DNA of 64,000 bases, taken from NCBI RefSeq assembly GCF_963675165.1, contig NC_087393.1, forward strand, positions 2,981,502 through 3,045,501. Direction: 5' to 3'. The notes below the pieces were generated by a model. It did no database searches, was not told where the DNA came from, and was given only the letters and a program-made list of their open reading frames with translations. The position numbers were made by a program, and so were the translations under genes. Source of the DNA: Halichondria panicea. Its lineage: Eukaryota; Porifera; Demospongiae; Suberitida; Halichondriidae. Below are positions 47,345 through 57,508 of the stretch, piece by piece (the first letter of the stretch is position 1; each line of letters starts with the position of its first letter).

Positions 47345-48250
47345 TGTATGAATACCATTATGGGAGCGCTCCGACCACATAATAGCACATAATAGCACAC
47401 ACACACAGAAACGGGAGGAGCCTAATACACCACAGAATATCATTATAGGAGCGCTGCGAACACAGCTATTAAGTGCCGGGGGTACAGTACAGCAGCCTAA
47501 TTAACCACACGACACGACAACTATGAATACCATTATGGGAGCGCTCCAACCAATGAATATCTGGGGGGGGGGGGCACAGTACAGCAGAGGAAAAGGCTCG
47601 TCCACATCAAAGCGGTGCCTAATTAACCACAAGACAACTATGAATACCATTATGGGAGCGCTCCGAACACATAAGAATATCATTAAGTGCTTGGGGGGAG
47701 ATAGTACAGTACAGCAGAGGATGTAGAGGAAAAGGCTCGTCCACATCAAAGTGGTGTCCTAATTAACCACAAGACAACTATGAATACCATTATGGGAGCG
47801 CATAATAGTGCTATGAATAGTGCTGGGGTGAGGGGGGGGCAGTACAGTACAGTAAGTAAAACAGTACAGCAGAGGAAAAGGCTTGTTTAAAACATCAAAA
47901 CATCGTCCACTTCAAACAACGTGGGAGGAGTCTAATTAACCACAAGAAACTATGAATACCATTATGGGAGCACTCCGAACACATAATAGTGCTATGAATA
48001 TCGCAGTACAGCATAGGAAAAAAGGCTCGTCCACATCGAAGGCCGCTCACACAGTGTGGGAGGAGTATTACAGGAGAGCACTATGATATCATTAATGACT
48101 GGGGGTACAGTACAGTGAGGAAAAGGCTGCAATAAACCACACGAACCTTGAATAAAAATGAACCTTGAATGTGGAGGAGCCACCAGTGTGGAGGAGCCAC
48201 CAGTGTTATGAATTAAGGACTACGAATACCATTAGGCAAGTAAGCAAAAA
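47345..48250. repeat. Degenerate tandem array of a ~80-170-bp unit
   Basis: TATGAATACCATTATGGGAG recurs at about 47,346, 47,522, 47,639, 47,779 and 47,951, with weaker copies at about 47,442 and 48,220. Copies share CCTAATTAACCACAAGACAA, AAAAGGCTCGTCCACATCAA and GTACAGTACAGCAG blocks. The array ends about 85 bp before the left end of the 8.56-kb element. No gene. Confidence 0.75.
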
Positions 48251-48333
48251 AGCGACCATAGAGAACGACAGTGTGCTAGGTACACACTTCAGTAGGCAGC
48301 ATGTGGTAATCTACAGTTAAGTGCCTTCAGGTA

Positions 48334-48884
48334 CAGTGCAACAACCAAAGAGAGTAGATTTTTTTTTTGGGTACTCATTTTTCACATTTTGTGGCATATC
48401 TTCTGAAGTAAAAGTGATATGATCTATTTGAGTGCAGGTACTGAAAGTTCAACTATTGGCGCTTCCATTGGACCACCACCTGTTACATCATATGACATCA
48501 TCACTATAAAATGGCTGTCTGAAAATGTGTACCTCCGAAAATCGCTTAGGAATAGAAGTAGCTTATTTGTTTGAGTTAAGATCTGAAATTTATTGTGTAT
48601 GTACCTGACTATATTGCTCATCTTTTGAGCTTCAACGGAAGTCTGGGCTGCTAGTAAGTTCTGAGGAATACTGAATTTTGTTGTTTTTTGGTGGCAAATA
48701 TGTTAGGAATACAACTTTCGATTTTATGCTAGTTAAGGTCTGATTTTTGAGGAGCATGTACTACAATAGCATAGAATTCATCTGTACTAACTTACAGGAG
48801 CTAGACAAGTCTCATCTTTGCTCGAGCGGCCCTTCTTGTCAAAAACGGTGATTTTGGCTGATTTTTCAGCTTTTTGTGACGTAT
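48334..48884 (+). repeat. Left terminal inverted repeat of the 8.56-kb element
   Basis: 551 bp, paired with 56,371-56,894. Starts CAGTGCAACAACC. It includes a poly-T tract at about 48,360 and ends near GTGACGTAT, about 30 bp before the transposase ATG. Confidence 0.88.
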
Positions 48885-48912
48885 CACTGTAAATTGCCAC
48901 ACCCTGTGACGC

Positions 48913-50932
48913 ATGGATGTACTTCGACCCCATAAATTTCCCGCGCTGAGCTTGCAGCTGCAGATTTCAATGTCCTTCAAAGATTTCAAAGCGATTTACA
49001 GCGATCAACTTCAACTATCAATGGATTTTCCAGGAGCTACTCAAAACGGTTCTTTTCAGAACCAAACTCAACCCAACCATCCTCTCACTCAACCAAACCA
49101 GCCTCAGCCTCTCACTCAACCAGACCAGCCTCAGCCTCAGCCTCTCACTCAACCAGACCAGCCTCAGCCTCTCACTCAACCAGACCAGCCTCAGCCTCTC
49201 ACTCAACCAGACCAGCCTCAGCCTCTCACTCAACCAAACCAGCCTCAACTAACCTGTTCTAACCAGCAACAACCTGCAGCAGTCACCTCTGTAACTGGAC
49301 CCCATAAGAGAAGGAGAGGAATAACAACAGTGTTGGCTGACAGAACCAATGGGCAGGAGAATATCCCGGAGGAACAACCAAGGCACAGCAAGAGACAGGC
49401 CCTACATATTCTGAAGGAGGCAGTTCTGAAGGAGGCAGCTGAAATCAAACAGAAGCCAAGAGGAGACAGTGCTTCTGGTGGTGGAACAAGGTGGGCCAAA
49501 GTAAAACTAGCGCCTGAGACCGAGTCAGCCTGTCAGTACCCTTAAGCAGCTGCTCAAGCACTGCCCTGATGTTTTTGAAATAGGAAGCAATTCCATAGAC
49601 AACTACTTCGAGCGCAACCAACATCAGCCCTGAGCTAAACAAGGCCACTGCACTTAAAGTTTTCAGTGTAGCTATAAATGTATGGGGAGATGGTATAGTT
49701 GATGCGTCCAAAAGGGCAGCTGATGTAAGTGGTGCTAATGCTGAAACGGTACGTAGGTGGGCAGCTCATTATTATCTGTCATTGGTTCATGTACAACCTT
49801 CTGCTATTGATGACGATGCCATTGATACTATACTAGCATCTTGCCGAGGTAAAAGTGTTAAAAAGCCGTATAGCTTGATAAAGAATGATAATTTTTGTAC
49901 TAGCGCTAGAAAATTTGTAAAAGAAAACGCATGTAGAAAAGGCATGCCTAATTTAACTGTAGAAATGTTCCGTTCGTGGATAGATAATGAACATGAATGT
50001 ATTGTAAGTAAAGAAACAGCTCGTAAATGGTTGCATGTATTGGGATTTAAACAGGTGAACCATCAAAAAGGTGTCTATTTTGATGGGCATGAAAGGGATG
50101 ACGTAGTAGCATATAGAAAACAATTTCTTGATAAATTAACTGAATTAGATCGTAGATGTATATACGGTGACTCCCATTTTACTTCCGGGAGAGTTGCCCC
50201 TTGTTGCCATCCACCATGATGAGTCCACATTTTTTGCTAATGCAGACCAAGATTATTACTAGGGTGATGATTCTATTACTATACTAAAACAAAAAAGTTT
50301 GGGGCAGTCTATAATGGTGTCCGATTTCATAGAGGAGGCAAGTGCAGATTTTTTACAGCATGATGGTGTTGAAGCATGTTTGCTACTAGAGACTCAAAGT
50401 GAGGGATACTTTGAAAGCAATAGATTTTTAATACAGGTAAATAAAGCTATTGATATATTTAACAGTAAAAACCCTGGTAAACAAGCTCTGTTTATATTTG
50501 ATAATGCTCCGTCTCATCGTAAATGTAGTGATGAATCTCTTAATGTAAAAAAAATGAATGTGGGTCCTGGTGGAAAGCAACCTGTCATGAAAGATACGGT
50601 GTTTGATGGGAAGGTTCAAAAATTGGTTAATGATAGTGGTAGTCCTAAGGGTATGAAATTAGTTTTACAGGAGAGGGGGATAGACACTTTGGGGATGAAT
50701 GCCTTAAAAATGAGGGAGGTGTCGGGAAGTCACGAAGACTTTCAAAGTATCAAAACACTTGTTGAAGAACTGGTGGAAAGCAGGTTCCACATATGTTTGT
50801 TTTTTCCAAAATTTCATTGTGAATTGAATGCCATTGAGCAATGCTGGTGTCATGCAAAGAAGTACAGTAGACAGTATGTTAATGGTTCCATAATACGACC
50901 AAGAAAAGTTGTGCCTCAGTTATTGGCAACAT
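48913..50932 (+). pseudogene. Long-spacing DDE transposase (fungal-like Tc1/mariner relative), 5' part
   Basis: Likely start 48,913. The N-terminus has a Pro/Gln repeat (PQPLTQPDQ, 27-bp DNA unit, about 49,080-49,250) and a basic GPHKRRRG patch. After frame changes near 49,540 and 49,630, the frame runs through ARKWLHVLGFKQVNHQKGVY and FDGHERDDVV (about 50,010-50,110). Catalytic residues: DES at about 50,218 (after another frameshift near 50,195), the Asp of FIFDNAPSH at 50,500, and the Glu of ELNAIE at 50,836, which gives D-x(111)-E, far longer than the D34D/E of classic Tc1/mariner. A TAG near 50,262 interrupts it. I recall basidiomycete transposases with the same KGVYFDGHER, HDEST, FDNA, GMKLVLQERG and KFHCELN.IE order. 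The coding sequence is cut at 50,932 by the nested element. Confidence 0.82.
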
Positions 50933-51200
50933 GATCAGTGTATTAAAGCGGCCATTCTAGAATGTCTGTGTTTTTTGCCAAAAAGTCAGGAAATTAGGGA
51001 GTGCTTGCATTTACCAATTTCTGGATTCTTAAATCTTTAAATTTCCATTAATGCGAGTTTCCAGAACCCAACGTTTCCTGGTATTTTGAAAACACGAGGG
51101 GGAGATATTTTAATATTACAACCCCTGGCAGTTAACTTGTAGTACTCAGTTAATGTTAAACACTCTATAATGATTATGAGCAAGTAAAATGGCTCTTAGA

Positions 51201-52674
51201 CTATAGATAAGCTTCTAGAGAGTTCGTTATTCTAATGAACTCAGCAATTGCATATGAATATGCTTGTCCATTTCCTGATACCACATTACTAAAGATGTCC
51301 CCAAAACGACAGCGAGAGAGGAAATATTGCTCCCTTTTCATAATTAGATCCTGTCGATCCTTGAGTGGATCGCAACCAAAAAGTCCAAACTCTCTTAGCT
51401 GACCACCTTGAGAACGGTATGCATCTGCAGCTTCATCAGTACCCGGTACTTCCCCATCTGGAATGGGTATAGTTTCATAACGCTGCACCTGCAAATGATT
51501 GGGTACTCCTCGACCTGTATCACATATTATAATAGCGCATGTGTCATCAATAATAATGTCATTACATTTACCTGGTATAGAATGATGATTCCAAGCTGCA
51601 ACAAACAATGATAATCCATGATAAGCAACATTGCACGTAACAAACGAAACACAAAATTTTGTAGTTTCATCACTCATGTTAATCAGATTAGTAGCTTCCA
51701 TTGATATCAAGTGTCGCTTTAGGGGGTAGTTAATACGAGAATTTACTTCAACCCAAATGCGTTCAACAGTGTGGTTCTGTAGAGAGAAAAGTTAATGCAT
51801 GTAAGCAATATCAGTACCCTTACTTCTGTTGAAGGAGATTGAACGTAAGGAAGAATATCCCGAGGGCCAACACGACAACGAAGTGCTTCTTGTACATACA
51901 AAAGAAGATAAAATTCTCTTCCATGGTCGACTCGAATTTGCTTCCAAAGACCATACGTTTTAGTAGATGACCTGATATGGAAATTATACGTGTTACTGAT
52001 GCAACTATTATTCAATGAGTTGAACAATACCTCAAAATACTGTCGTATATAGCCAAATTGTTCTTGACTGGCATTGTACAGTAAGCAATTATCTTGCCTG
52101 AATATCCATCCCTTGCAACTATGTGGGTAGCACCAAACATTGTGATCTTTTCATTTTGGTCAATATGAAGTTTATGCCCAAAGTGGAGAGCCGAGTATTG
52201 CAGTGGATTAGTACGGTCTAAGGTGTCATTCCGCCGCTGATCATATTGCAAAGGGGCCACTCTCTGTAAGGACTCTGAAACTCTTTTCTCAGATACCTTA
52301 ATACCTTTAGACTCAAGCACACCCTTTAACATTCTCCGGCCATACACATGTCCAACCTGCAAGTCATAATTAATTTAGAAATGTTTTTTGTGGTACTTAG
52401 CTAATTACGCACATGGACTGTATTCTCCGGTGCTACGGTAATATTCTTAGTATTAAGCCCTATACTACGTTTAGCTTACTTCAGTAACAGCACATTCGAC
52501 TACAGCATCTACTTGAGCAGAATCTGGTTTATGAATGCCATTTTCAGAGCAGAATCGCCGAACACTTCTTGCAGAGAAGCCTCTTATTCCTGGAAAGCGG
52601 GTCTTGAGTGTATTACTTATATCTTCGTGGGTCATACCACTTGTAACCATTTCAAACACTTCATCCACATCCAT
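51201..52674 (-). CDS. Integrase-core DDE transposase, four exons, intact
   Basis: Exons 52,674-52,480; 52,356-52,031; 51,971-51,824; 51,776-51,201, all with GT-AG introns of 47-123 bp. Lengths sum to 1,245 bp, giving 414 residues with an unbroken frame. Residues 1-65 form an HTH-like region (FSARSVRRFCSENGIHKP) and about 66-110 a second one (YGRRMLKGVLESKGIKVSEK). The rve-like core has HIDQNEK (first Asp), IRVDHGREF (second Asp) and NHTVERIWVEVNSR (Glu), with D-x(38)-E. A C-terminal domain of about 180 residues has WNHHSIPG and GRGVPNH. I recall related proteins in fish and cnidarians annotated only as integrase core domain. It should excise and insert the element in the nucleus. Confidence 0.88.
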
Positions 52675-52794
52675 CCTTCTTAGCCTCGATACACGCCTGG
52701 ATTCGAATTAGCCGCACCCTAGCCTAATAAATATTTTGCGATTGCTTTTTAAATAGATAAATCTACATGTAGATCAACATACGGTCAAAAGCAC
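52675..52794. promoter_or_regulatory. Divergent intergenic region
   Basis: Only 120 bp separate the ATG of the integrase gene (minus) from the first ATG of the RING gene (plus), or about 200 bp if the second ATG at 52,876 is used. Expression of both must be driven from here, presumably by a bidirectional promoter. No clear TATA box was identified. Confidence 0.4.
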
Positions 52795-54090
52795 ATGGCC
52801 TGGGCACAAAATTGCAAGTGTCCTCTCTATTTAGCTCTATGCTGCGCTGATACCGTGAAAGAAGGGCCTAGGAACATGAGTTCGAGTGTAAGCAACTTGT
52901 ACAACTACAGCCTGTATACCATAGAGAAAGATGGCAAAACCGTGAAGCTCAAACCATCACAGCTAACTACTCAAGTTATTGGTAAAGTGTTTGGACTGTT
53001 CCCCGATTCCATTATTTTGATTTCTGACGATGGGTTTGTGGAAACACCAGACCATGAGGGAAAGTTTCTTGATGTAGATGACCTATCAAAGTGGGTTGTG
53101 AACGGGGATTCGCTCAAGGCAGATGGTTTGCCTCAAGACCAGCAAGTAGCCTCTTTCTCTTACCAGCCTCCTTCACAAGCAACATCACAAGCAACATCAC
53201 GAAAAAGAGGACGACCGCCAAAATGGAGTCCAAAGTTCACGTCAGCCTTGCTAGGTGCAAGCTCTGCCTCAGGACAGAAGCCACCTGGAGTTCGAGCTCG
53301 AGCTGAACCGAGTGTTGATGGTGCAGGCCCTTCCACAATGTCTTCAAGTTCTAGCAGCCGTCCCGAATGGAGAAAGTATATTGAGGTGTGCAAATGGAAT
53401 GAAGCTGATAAACAATGGAAGAAAGTGAGCAATGTCCCCATCGACCTTTCTGAGGAAATTGCCAGCGTTCCAAATGTGTCGAAGATGGTTAGTGACGAGC
53501 TATTCAATGGTGAAGAATGCGTACTTATGGACATAGACTACCTGAAGATACCGAATACTTCTACTACTCGAGGTAAGAAGCTCGATGTATTCATTGTGCT
53601 GACTCTTTAATAACTTGTTAATTCAGCAGTTACTGATTATGCCATTACTAGTGCTTACTTTCTCTATCCAGGATCAAGGTTTTGGAAAACCTCCAAACGT
53701 ATTCGAGCCGTTAGAAAATCTGAAGTAAAGAAAGGAAGGGTTATTTCCTTGGACTCGAGCTCTGATAGTGATTTTGATTTTGCCCCACAGCACAGAGCAA
53801 AAAAAATGTCTCTACCATTGGCACCATCTTCCCTAGGCACTATGGATAAAACTGTATTCGAATGCCTCGTATGCAAGTCTCAGACATCATTCCCAGCTGT
53901 GGTGTCTCCCTGTTGTAATGTTATTTTGGGGTGTGAGGTGTGTGTGGCACAATGGCTGGAGGCCCAGTCAACCTGCCCACATTGTCGTGCCTCTTTGACT
54001 CTCAAGGACTGCCCAAAGTTACCCCTTGTAAGAAGCTTCCAAGAATTTCTTCGAAAGCATACGCCTTCTCCATTGTCAAGCTCTGACTAA
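52795..54090 (+). CDS. AT-hook/RING-finger protein of the nested transposon
   Basis: Exon 1 52,795-53,572, exon 2 53,672-54,090; donor GAG|GTAAG and acceptor CCAG|GA keep the frame, giving 398 residues (371 from the ATG at 52,876). An N-terminal globular region is followed by an AT-hook-like RKRGRPPKW, a Ser-rich linker, and an acidic DSSSDSDFDF patch. The C-terminal zinc finger begins CLVCKSQTSF, continues CCNVILGCEVC, and closes with CPHC. Spacing is RING-like, but Asn stands where C3HC4 has His, so it is a variant. RING domains usually act as ubiquitin E3 ligases; here it could stabilise or regulate the transposase or bind element DNA. That role is inference. Confidence 0.78.
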
Positions 54091-54159
54091 TGAACATTTA
54101 TTGGTGAACTTGTATCCCTGTTGTGTTTTCATCAAGAGTATATGTATACTCTTGTTTCA

Positions 54160-54210
54160 TGCATTTATTCTTATTCTTATTCTTATTCTTGTTATTATTA
54201 TTATTATGTG
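54160..54210. repeat. TTCTTA / TTA microsatellite
   Basis: (ATTCTT)n followed by (ATT)n, 3' of the RING gene within the nested transposon. Confidence 0.7.
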
Positions 54211-54742
54211 AACTTCACAGCCTTTCAACTGAAACGGGCTAACAATTTTGAGCACTGCGGGGGATGTGTAGATATGTAAGCAAGATTGAACCTTGCATAA
54301 TTATAAGATAGCCAAACTCTTATAGACATTGTGACAAAGTCCCAGACCTGGCTGGAAACCGTTGCATGGTCTTTTCTCTCCCTATAACTGATTACCAATT
54401 TTTTTTGCTGTTCTACCACAAACCCACCACCCTATGTTGCTATGGAAATATACACAATGGTATCAGCACATTATCTTAGAAATGTTCCAAACAGGAGATA
54501 TGACTGGTATACAATTATTCACCTATTGCACAAACTTATAACTGCCACAGGGGTTGTAATGTTAAAATTTCTCCCCCTCGTGTTTTCAAAATACCAGGAA
54601 ACGTTGAGTTCTGGAAACTCGCATTAATGGAAATTTAAAGATTTAAGAATCCAGAAATTGGTAAATGCAAGCACTCCCTAATTTCCTGACTTTTTGGCAA
54701 AAAACACAGACATTCTAGAATGGCCGCTTTAATACACTGATC

Positions 54743-54894
54743 CAACATGTCAAAAAGAATTAATACGTAAATTTTTTGATAAATGTAGGTCATATTTGAG
54801 GGGGTATAATAGCGGCTGTGATTGTAGTAATGTCGATTCATTTGTTAAGCTATATAAGTCACATCGAAGAGTTTCCATAGCGAATCTCTCTTAA
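54743..54894 (+). pseudogene. 3' end of the interrupted transposase
   Basis: Directly after the nested element and its target copy (54,743-54,748), the frame that was open at 50,932 resumes in phase. It reads KELIRKFFDKCRSYL and then KLYKSHRRVSIANLS to a TAA at 54,892-54,894. The YKSHRRV ending fits the C-terminus of this transposase family. The last nine or so codons coincide with the first unit of the downstream 40-bp minisatellite. The phase continuity proves the nested copy landed in an exon. Confidence 0.82.
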
Positions 54895-55212
54895 TACCAT
54901 CTTAATTTAGTAACGTTTAACATAATTAAATTTTGGAAGAGTTTTCACTGCGAATCTCTCTAATACCATCTTATGGAAGAGTTTCCACTGCGAATCTCTC
55001 TAATACCATCGTATGGAAGAGTTTCCACTGCGAATCTCTCTAATACCATCTTATGGAAGAGTTTCCACTGCGAATCTCTCTAATACCATCGTATGGAAGA
55101 GTTTCCACTGCGAATCTCTCTAATACCATCTTATGGAAGAGTTTCCACTGTGAATCTCTCCAATACCATCGTATGGAAGAGTTTCCACTGCGAATCTCTC
55201 TAATACCATCTT
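54867..55212. repeat. 40-bp minisatellite
   Basis: Seven near-identical 40-bp units at 54,932-55,211 and one separated unit at 54,867-54,902. The unit contains GGAAGAGTTTCCACTGCGAA and TCTCTCTAATACCATC. Successive units alternate T or G at one position (TTATGG/GTATGG), giving an 80-bp higher-order period. The first unit overlaps the end of the transposase coding sequence. Confidence 0.9.
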
Positions 55213-55665
55213 CGTAACACACTTTTAACATGATATCCTTGCGCCATCACCATATTATCATAAATTATTTATGAAAGCACAATCATTTTAACTTTGTCAT
55301 TCACAATCATGTACTTTTACTGCTATACATGTATGTATGTTTGATTTGTGCAATGTGTGTCTCAGGTGAAACGTCCCAGCTGCGGCTAGAGGGACTGTGA
55401 GTTAATAACTTGAACACACTGGTTTTTCTAAAAACCACCACCTGGCAAAAGAGTTCACTGGAAACGAGTCTATATTTTTGTGTGTATGTTAGTGTATGGT
55501 GTATGTTAGTGTATGTTAGTGTGCAATAATAATAGTGTAATTGCATGTACACATGTACTTAGGTAAGCAACACCTTTGAATTATGATAACAGTAGTACTG
55601 TGTGTATAGTACAAGGCAACTCATTTGGAAACTTGGTGGCTTTTAAAAAAGCCGGGGTAGCGGAT
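55213..55665. other. Noncoding part of the 8.56-kb element
   Basis: No gene seen; a short TGTATGTTAG repeat lies near 55,480-55,520. Confidence 0.3.
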
Positions 55666-56262
55666 TTAGGACCTCCGCTCTAGTCTCCTGTCTCCAAGGC
55701 CATCGTCGTTCCCCAAGATGAGGCCGTCGAGGTCACTGGCAGCTCCCACCAAGGCATCTCGGACCTTAAACTCCTTACTGAGTGGGCCAACGATGGAGAC
55801 GGATACTGTGATAGCCCTGTACCGCCAACTCCGACTAGTAGAACTAGTGGAGTGTTCGTCGAATAGCACCATCCTGACAAAGAATAGATGGAATGATGTT
55901 GTGCTGTAGTATTTACACTCAATACATATAAATACATATAATATTATAATGTAACCACTTGGTGCATTGTACGTTGAACATCGCGATCTATTTTATAGAA
56001 GCTCACCCAGCTGCAGAGAAAGGTCCGAGAAGCAGTGGAGAGAGCCACCTAGCAGCCTCAGCAGCAACATGCCCGAGAACGACTCTGGAACCACTGAAAC
56101 CACTGATTCGGGTGAAACACAGCACAGCATTACGATCTTGCTGGTTCGTTGGTTCAGGCTCAAAGAGGACATCAGCATTGCCTAGCCTTCGACCTTGTTG
56201 CTCATAGAACTCACTCCCTTCACCTCGCAAGTGAAAAACGCTACATCACAAATATCCTCCAT
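55666..56262 (-). pseudogene. HIRAN-like domain gene carried by the 8.56-kb element
   Basis: Probable exon 1 56,262-56,007 and exon 2 55,873-55,666, with donor CTGG|GTGAGC and acceptor TCAG|GA in matching phase. Exon 1 starts MEDICDVAFFTCEVKGVS, shifts frame once near 56,210, then reads LFEPEPTNQQDRNAVLCF and VVLGHVAAEAARWLSPLL. This is the HIRAN pattern (EP.N..D.NAV ... GH..RE.A..LSPLL) known from HLTF/Rad5-type DNA-binding modules. Exon 2 adds AITVSVSIVGPLSKEF and ends at a stop at 55,666. It lies just inside the right TIR, antisense to the transposase. It may be a captured host gene or an element-encoded accessory protein. The frameshift makes this copy a pseudogene unless sequencing is wrong. 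Confidence 0.5.
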
Positions 56263-56370
56263 CGCTATCTTAATGCAGCTGTATAATTTAGCGGGCTATA
56301 TCACGTGAACCTGTGGAGGCAGCAATAATGACAGAAAGATCGTGATGTCAGAAGTTGGAATAAACATTTC

Positions 56371-56894
56371 ATACGTCACAAAAAAGCCAAAAAAGCAGGA
56401 AAATCAGCCAAAATCACCGTTTTTGACAAGAAGGGCCGCTCGAGCAAAGATGAGACTTGTGCTATTGTAGTACATGCTCCTCAAAAATCAGACCTTAACT
56501 AGCATAAAATCGAAAGTTGTATTCCTAACATATTTGGCACCAAAAAACAACAAAATTCAGCATTTCTCAGAACTTACTAGCAGCCCAGACTTCCGTTGAA
56601 GCTCAAAATATGAGCAATATAGTCAGGTACATACACAATAAATTTCAGATCTTAACTCAAACAAATAAGCTACTTCTATTCCTAAGCGATTTTCGGAGGT
56701 ACACATTTTCAGACAGCCATTTTATAGTGATGATGTCATATGATGTAACAGGTGGTGGTCCAATGGAAGCGCCAATAATTGAACTTTCAGTACCTGCACT
56801 CAAATAGATCATATCACTTTTACTTCAGAAGATATGCCACAAAATGTGAAAAAAAAAAGAAAAAAAAAATCTACTCTCTTTGGTTGTTGCACTG
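56371..56894 (-). repeat. Right terminal inverted repeat of the 8.56-kb element
   Basis: 524 bp inverse of 48,334-48,884 with scattered substitutions and without the ~33-bp segment. Ends GGTTGTTGCACTG then TA. Confidence 0.88.
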
Positions 56895-57508
56895 TAAACT
56901 CAGGTAAACACATTGTTATGTTGTATCATAGAAAGGAATGTATCATAGAAAGGAAAAACCTTTTTGTAGGAATTAAGACATTGCTGTCTCTGGCTGTCTC
57001 TGGTGCCTGACGACACAAGACTGTCTCCCAATCCACTCTCTCAGAACGACACAGAGTATTTGCAGTGACTACACCAGATTTGTGTCGAATGGTGCTCACC
57101 TAAAAAAAGCCAAGATGTTCAACAATGCCCATAGACCAGGTACAATAATTATATTATACTTACAGTAGTAGAGCACTTAGCATCTTCTTTTGTCTCTTTA
57201 CCTTATTGGAAAATGAGTGTCACCAGCTTGATCACCAGCTTGATCTTAGGGTCAGGGACAGTGCTCTTGAGGGTGGAGCCAGCTATGCACATCAGCCAGA
57301 GTGAAACAACTCAAACTTGAAACAACTCAAACTTGAACTAGATACGTGAGTAATTACGGTAATACGGTAATTACCGTAATACAAACTTAATTATAAACGA
57401 TACATGACCAGGCTCAACGAGAAATCGGACCACCTTGTTGCCGTTTTACTAACGATCCCCAATTGTTGGATCTAATAAGGCTTCTAAACTTGTAAGCTAT
57501 ATGACATG
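56895..57508. other. Spacer between two mobile elements
   Basis: No gene. Contains a small palindrome around TACGGTAATTACCGTA at 57,363-57,378 and a few duplications (GAAACAACTCAAACTT twice near 57,302-57,336). The target copy ACATG of the Ty3 element is at 57,504-57,508. Confidence 0.4.

Larger units (their letters stand above)
50933..54742 (-). mobile_element. Nested two-gene transposon (integrase-fold transposase plus RING protein)
   Basis: 3,810 bp. Termini GATCAGTGTATTAAAGCGGC at 50,933 and its inverse ending at 54,742. TIRs extend about 208 bp (to about 51,140 and from about 54,535) with only one mismatch in the outer ~170 bp. Perfect 6-bp target duplication CAACAT (50,927-50,932; 54,743-54,748). 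It holds two divergently transcribed spliced genes, both open. The integrase-like DDE core and terminal architecture resemble what Repbase calls IS3EU, but I cannot verify this assignment or its usual duplication length. It may be autonomous. Confidence 0.88.
48334..56894 (+). mobile_element. 8.56-kb IS630/Tc1/mariner-superfamily element with long TIRs
   Basis: Left TIR 48,334-48,884 and right TIR 56,371-56,894 are near-identical inverted repeats; the left arm carries an extra ~33 bp near 48,772-48,804. Termini are CAGTGCAACAACCAAAGAGA and its inverse, and each is bordered by TA (48,332-48,333; 56,895-56,896), the target of this superfamily. Contents: a transposase pseudogene on the plus strand, a HIRAN-like gene on the minus strand, a 40-bp minisatellite, and a nested 3,810-bp transposon. 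Without the nested copy and its duplicated target it would be about 4.75 kb. Confidence 0.88.

Noticed and set aside
48424-48621. Identical short reading frames at 48,424-48,621 (minus) and 56,610-56,807 (plus)
   Set aside because: They coincide with the two terminal inverted repeats; duplication of the frame follows from the TIR, and no domain or start context supports coding.
49018-49248. Minus-strand frame with VWLSERLRL repeats
   Set aside because: Antisense shadow of the Pro/Gln 27-bp repeat in the transposase N-terminus.
52012-52362. Treating each integrase exon as a separate short gene
   Set aside because: GT-AG junctions join four blocks in matching phase into one open frame with a complete DDE triad.
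54932-55211. Regular 40-bp repeats as a possible CRISPR array
   Set aside because: Units are directly adjacent with no unique spacers, lie in a eukaryotic transposon, and have no cas genes nearby; this is a minisatellite.
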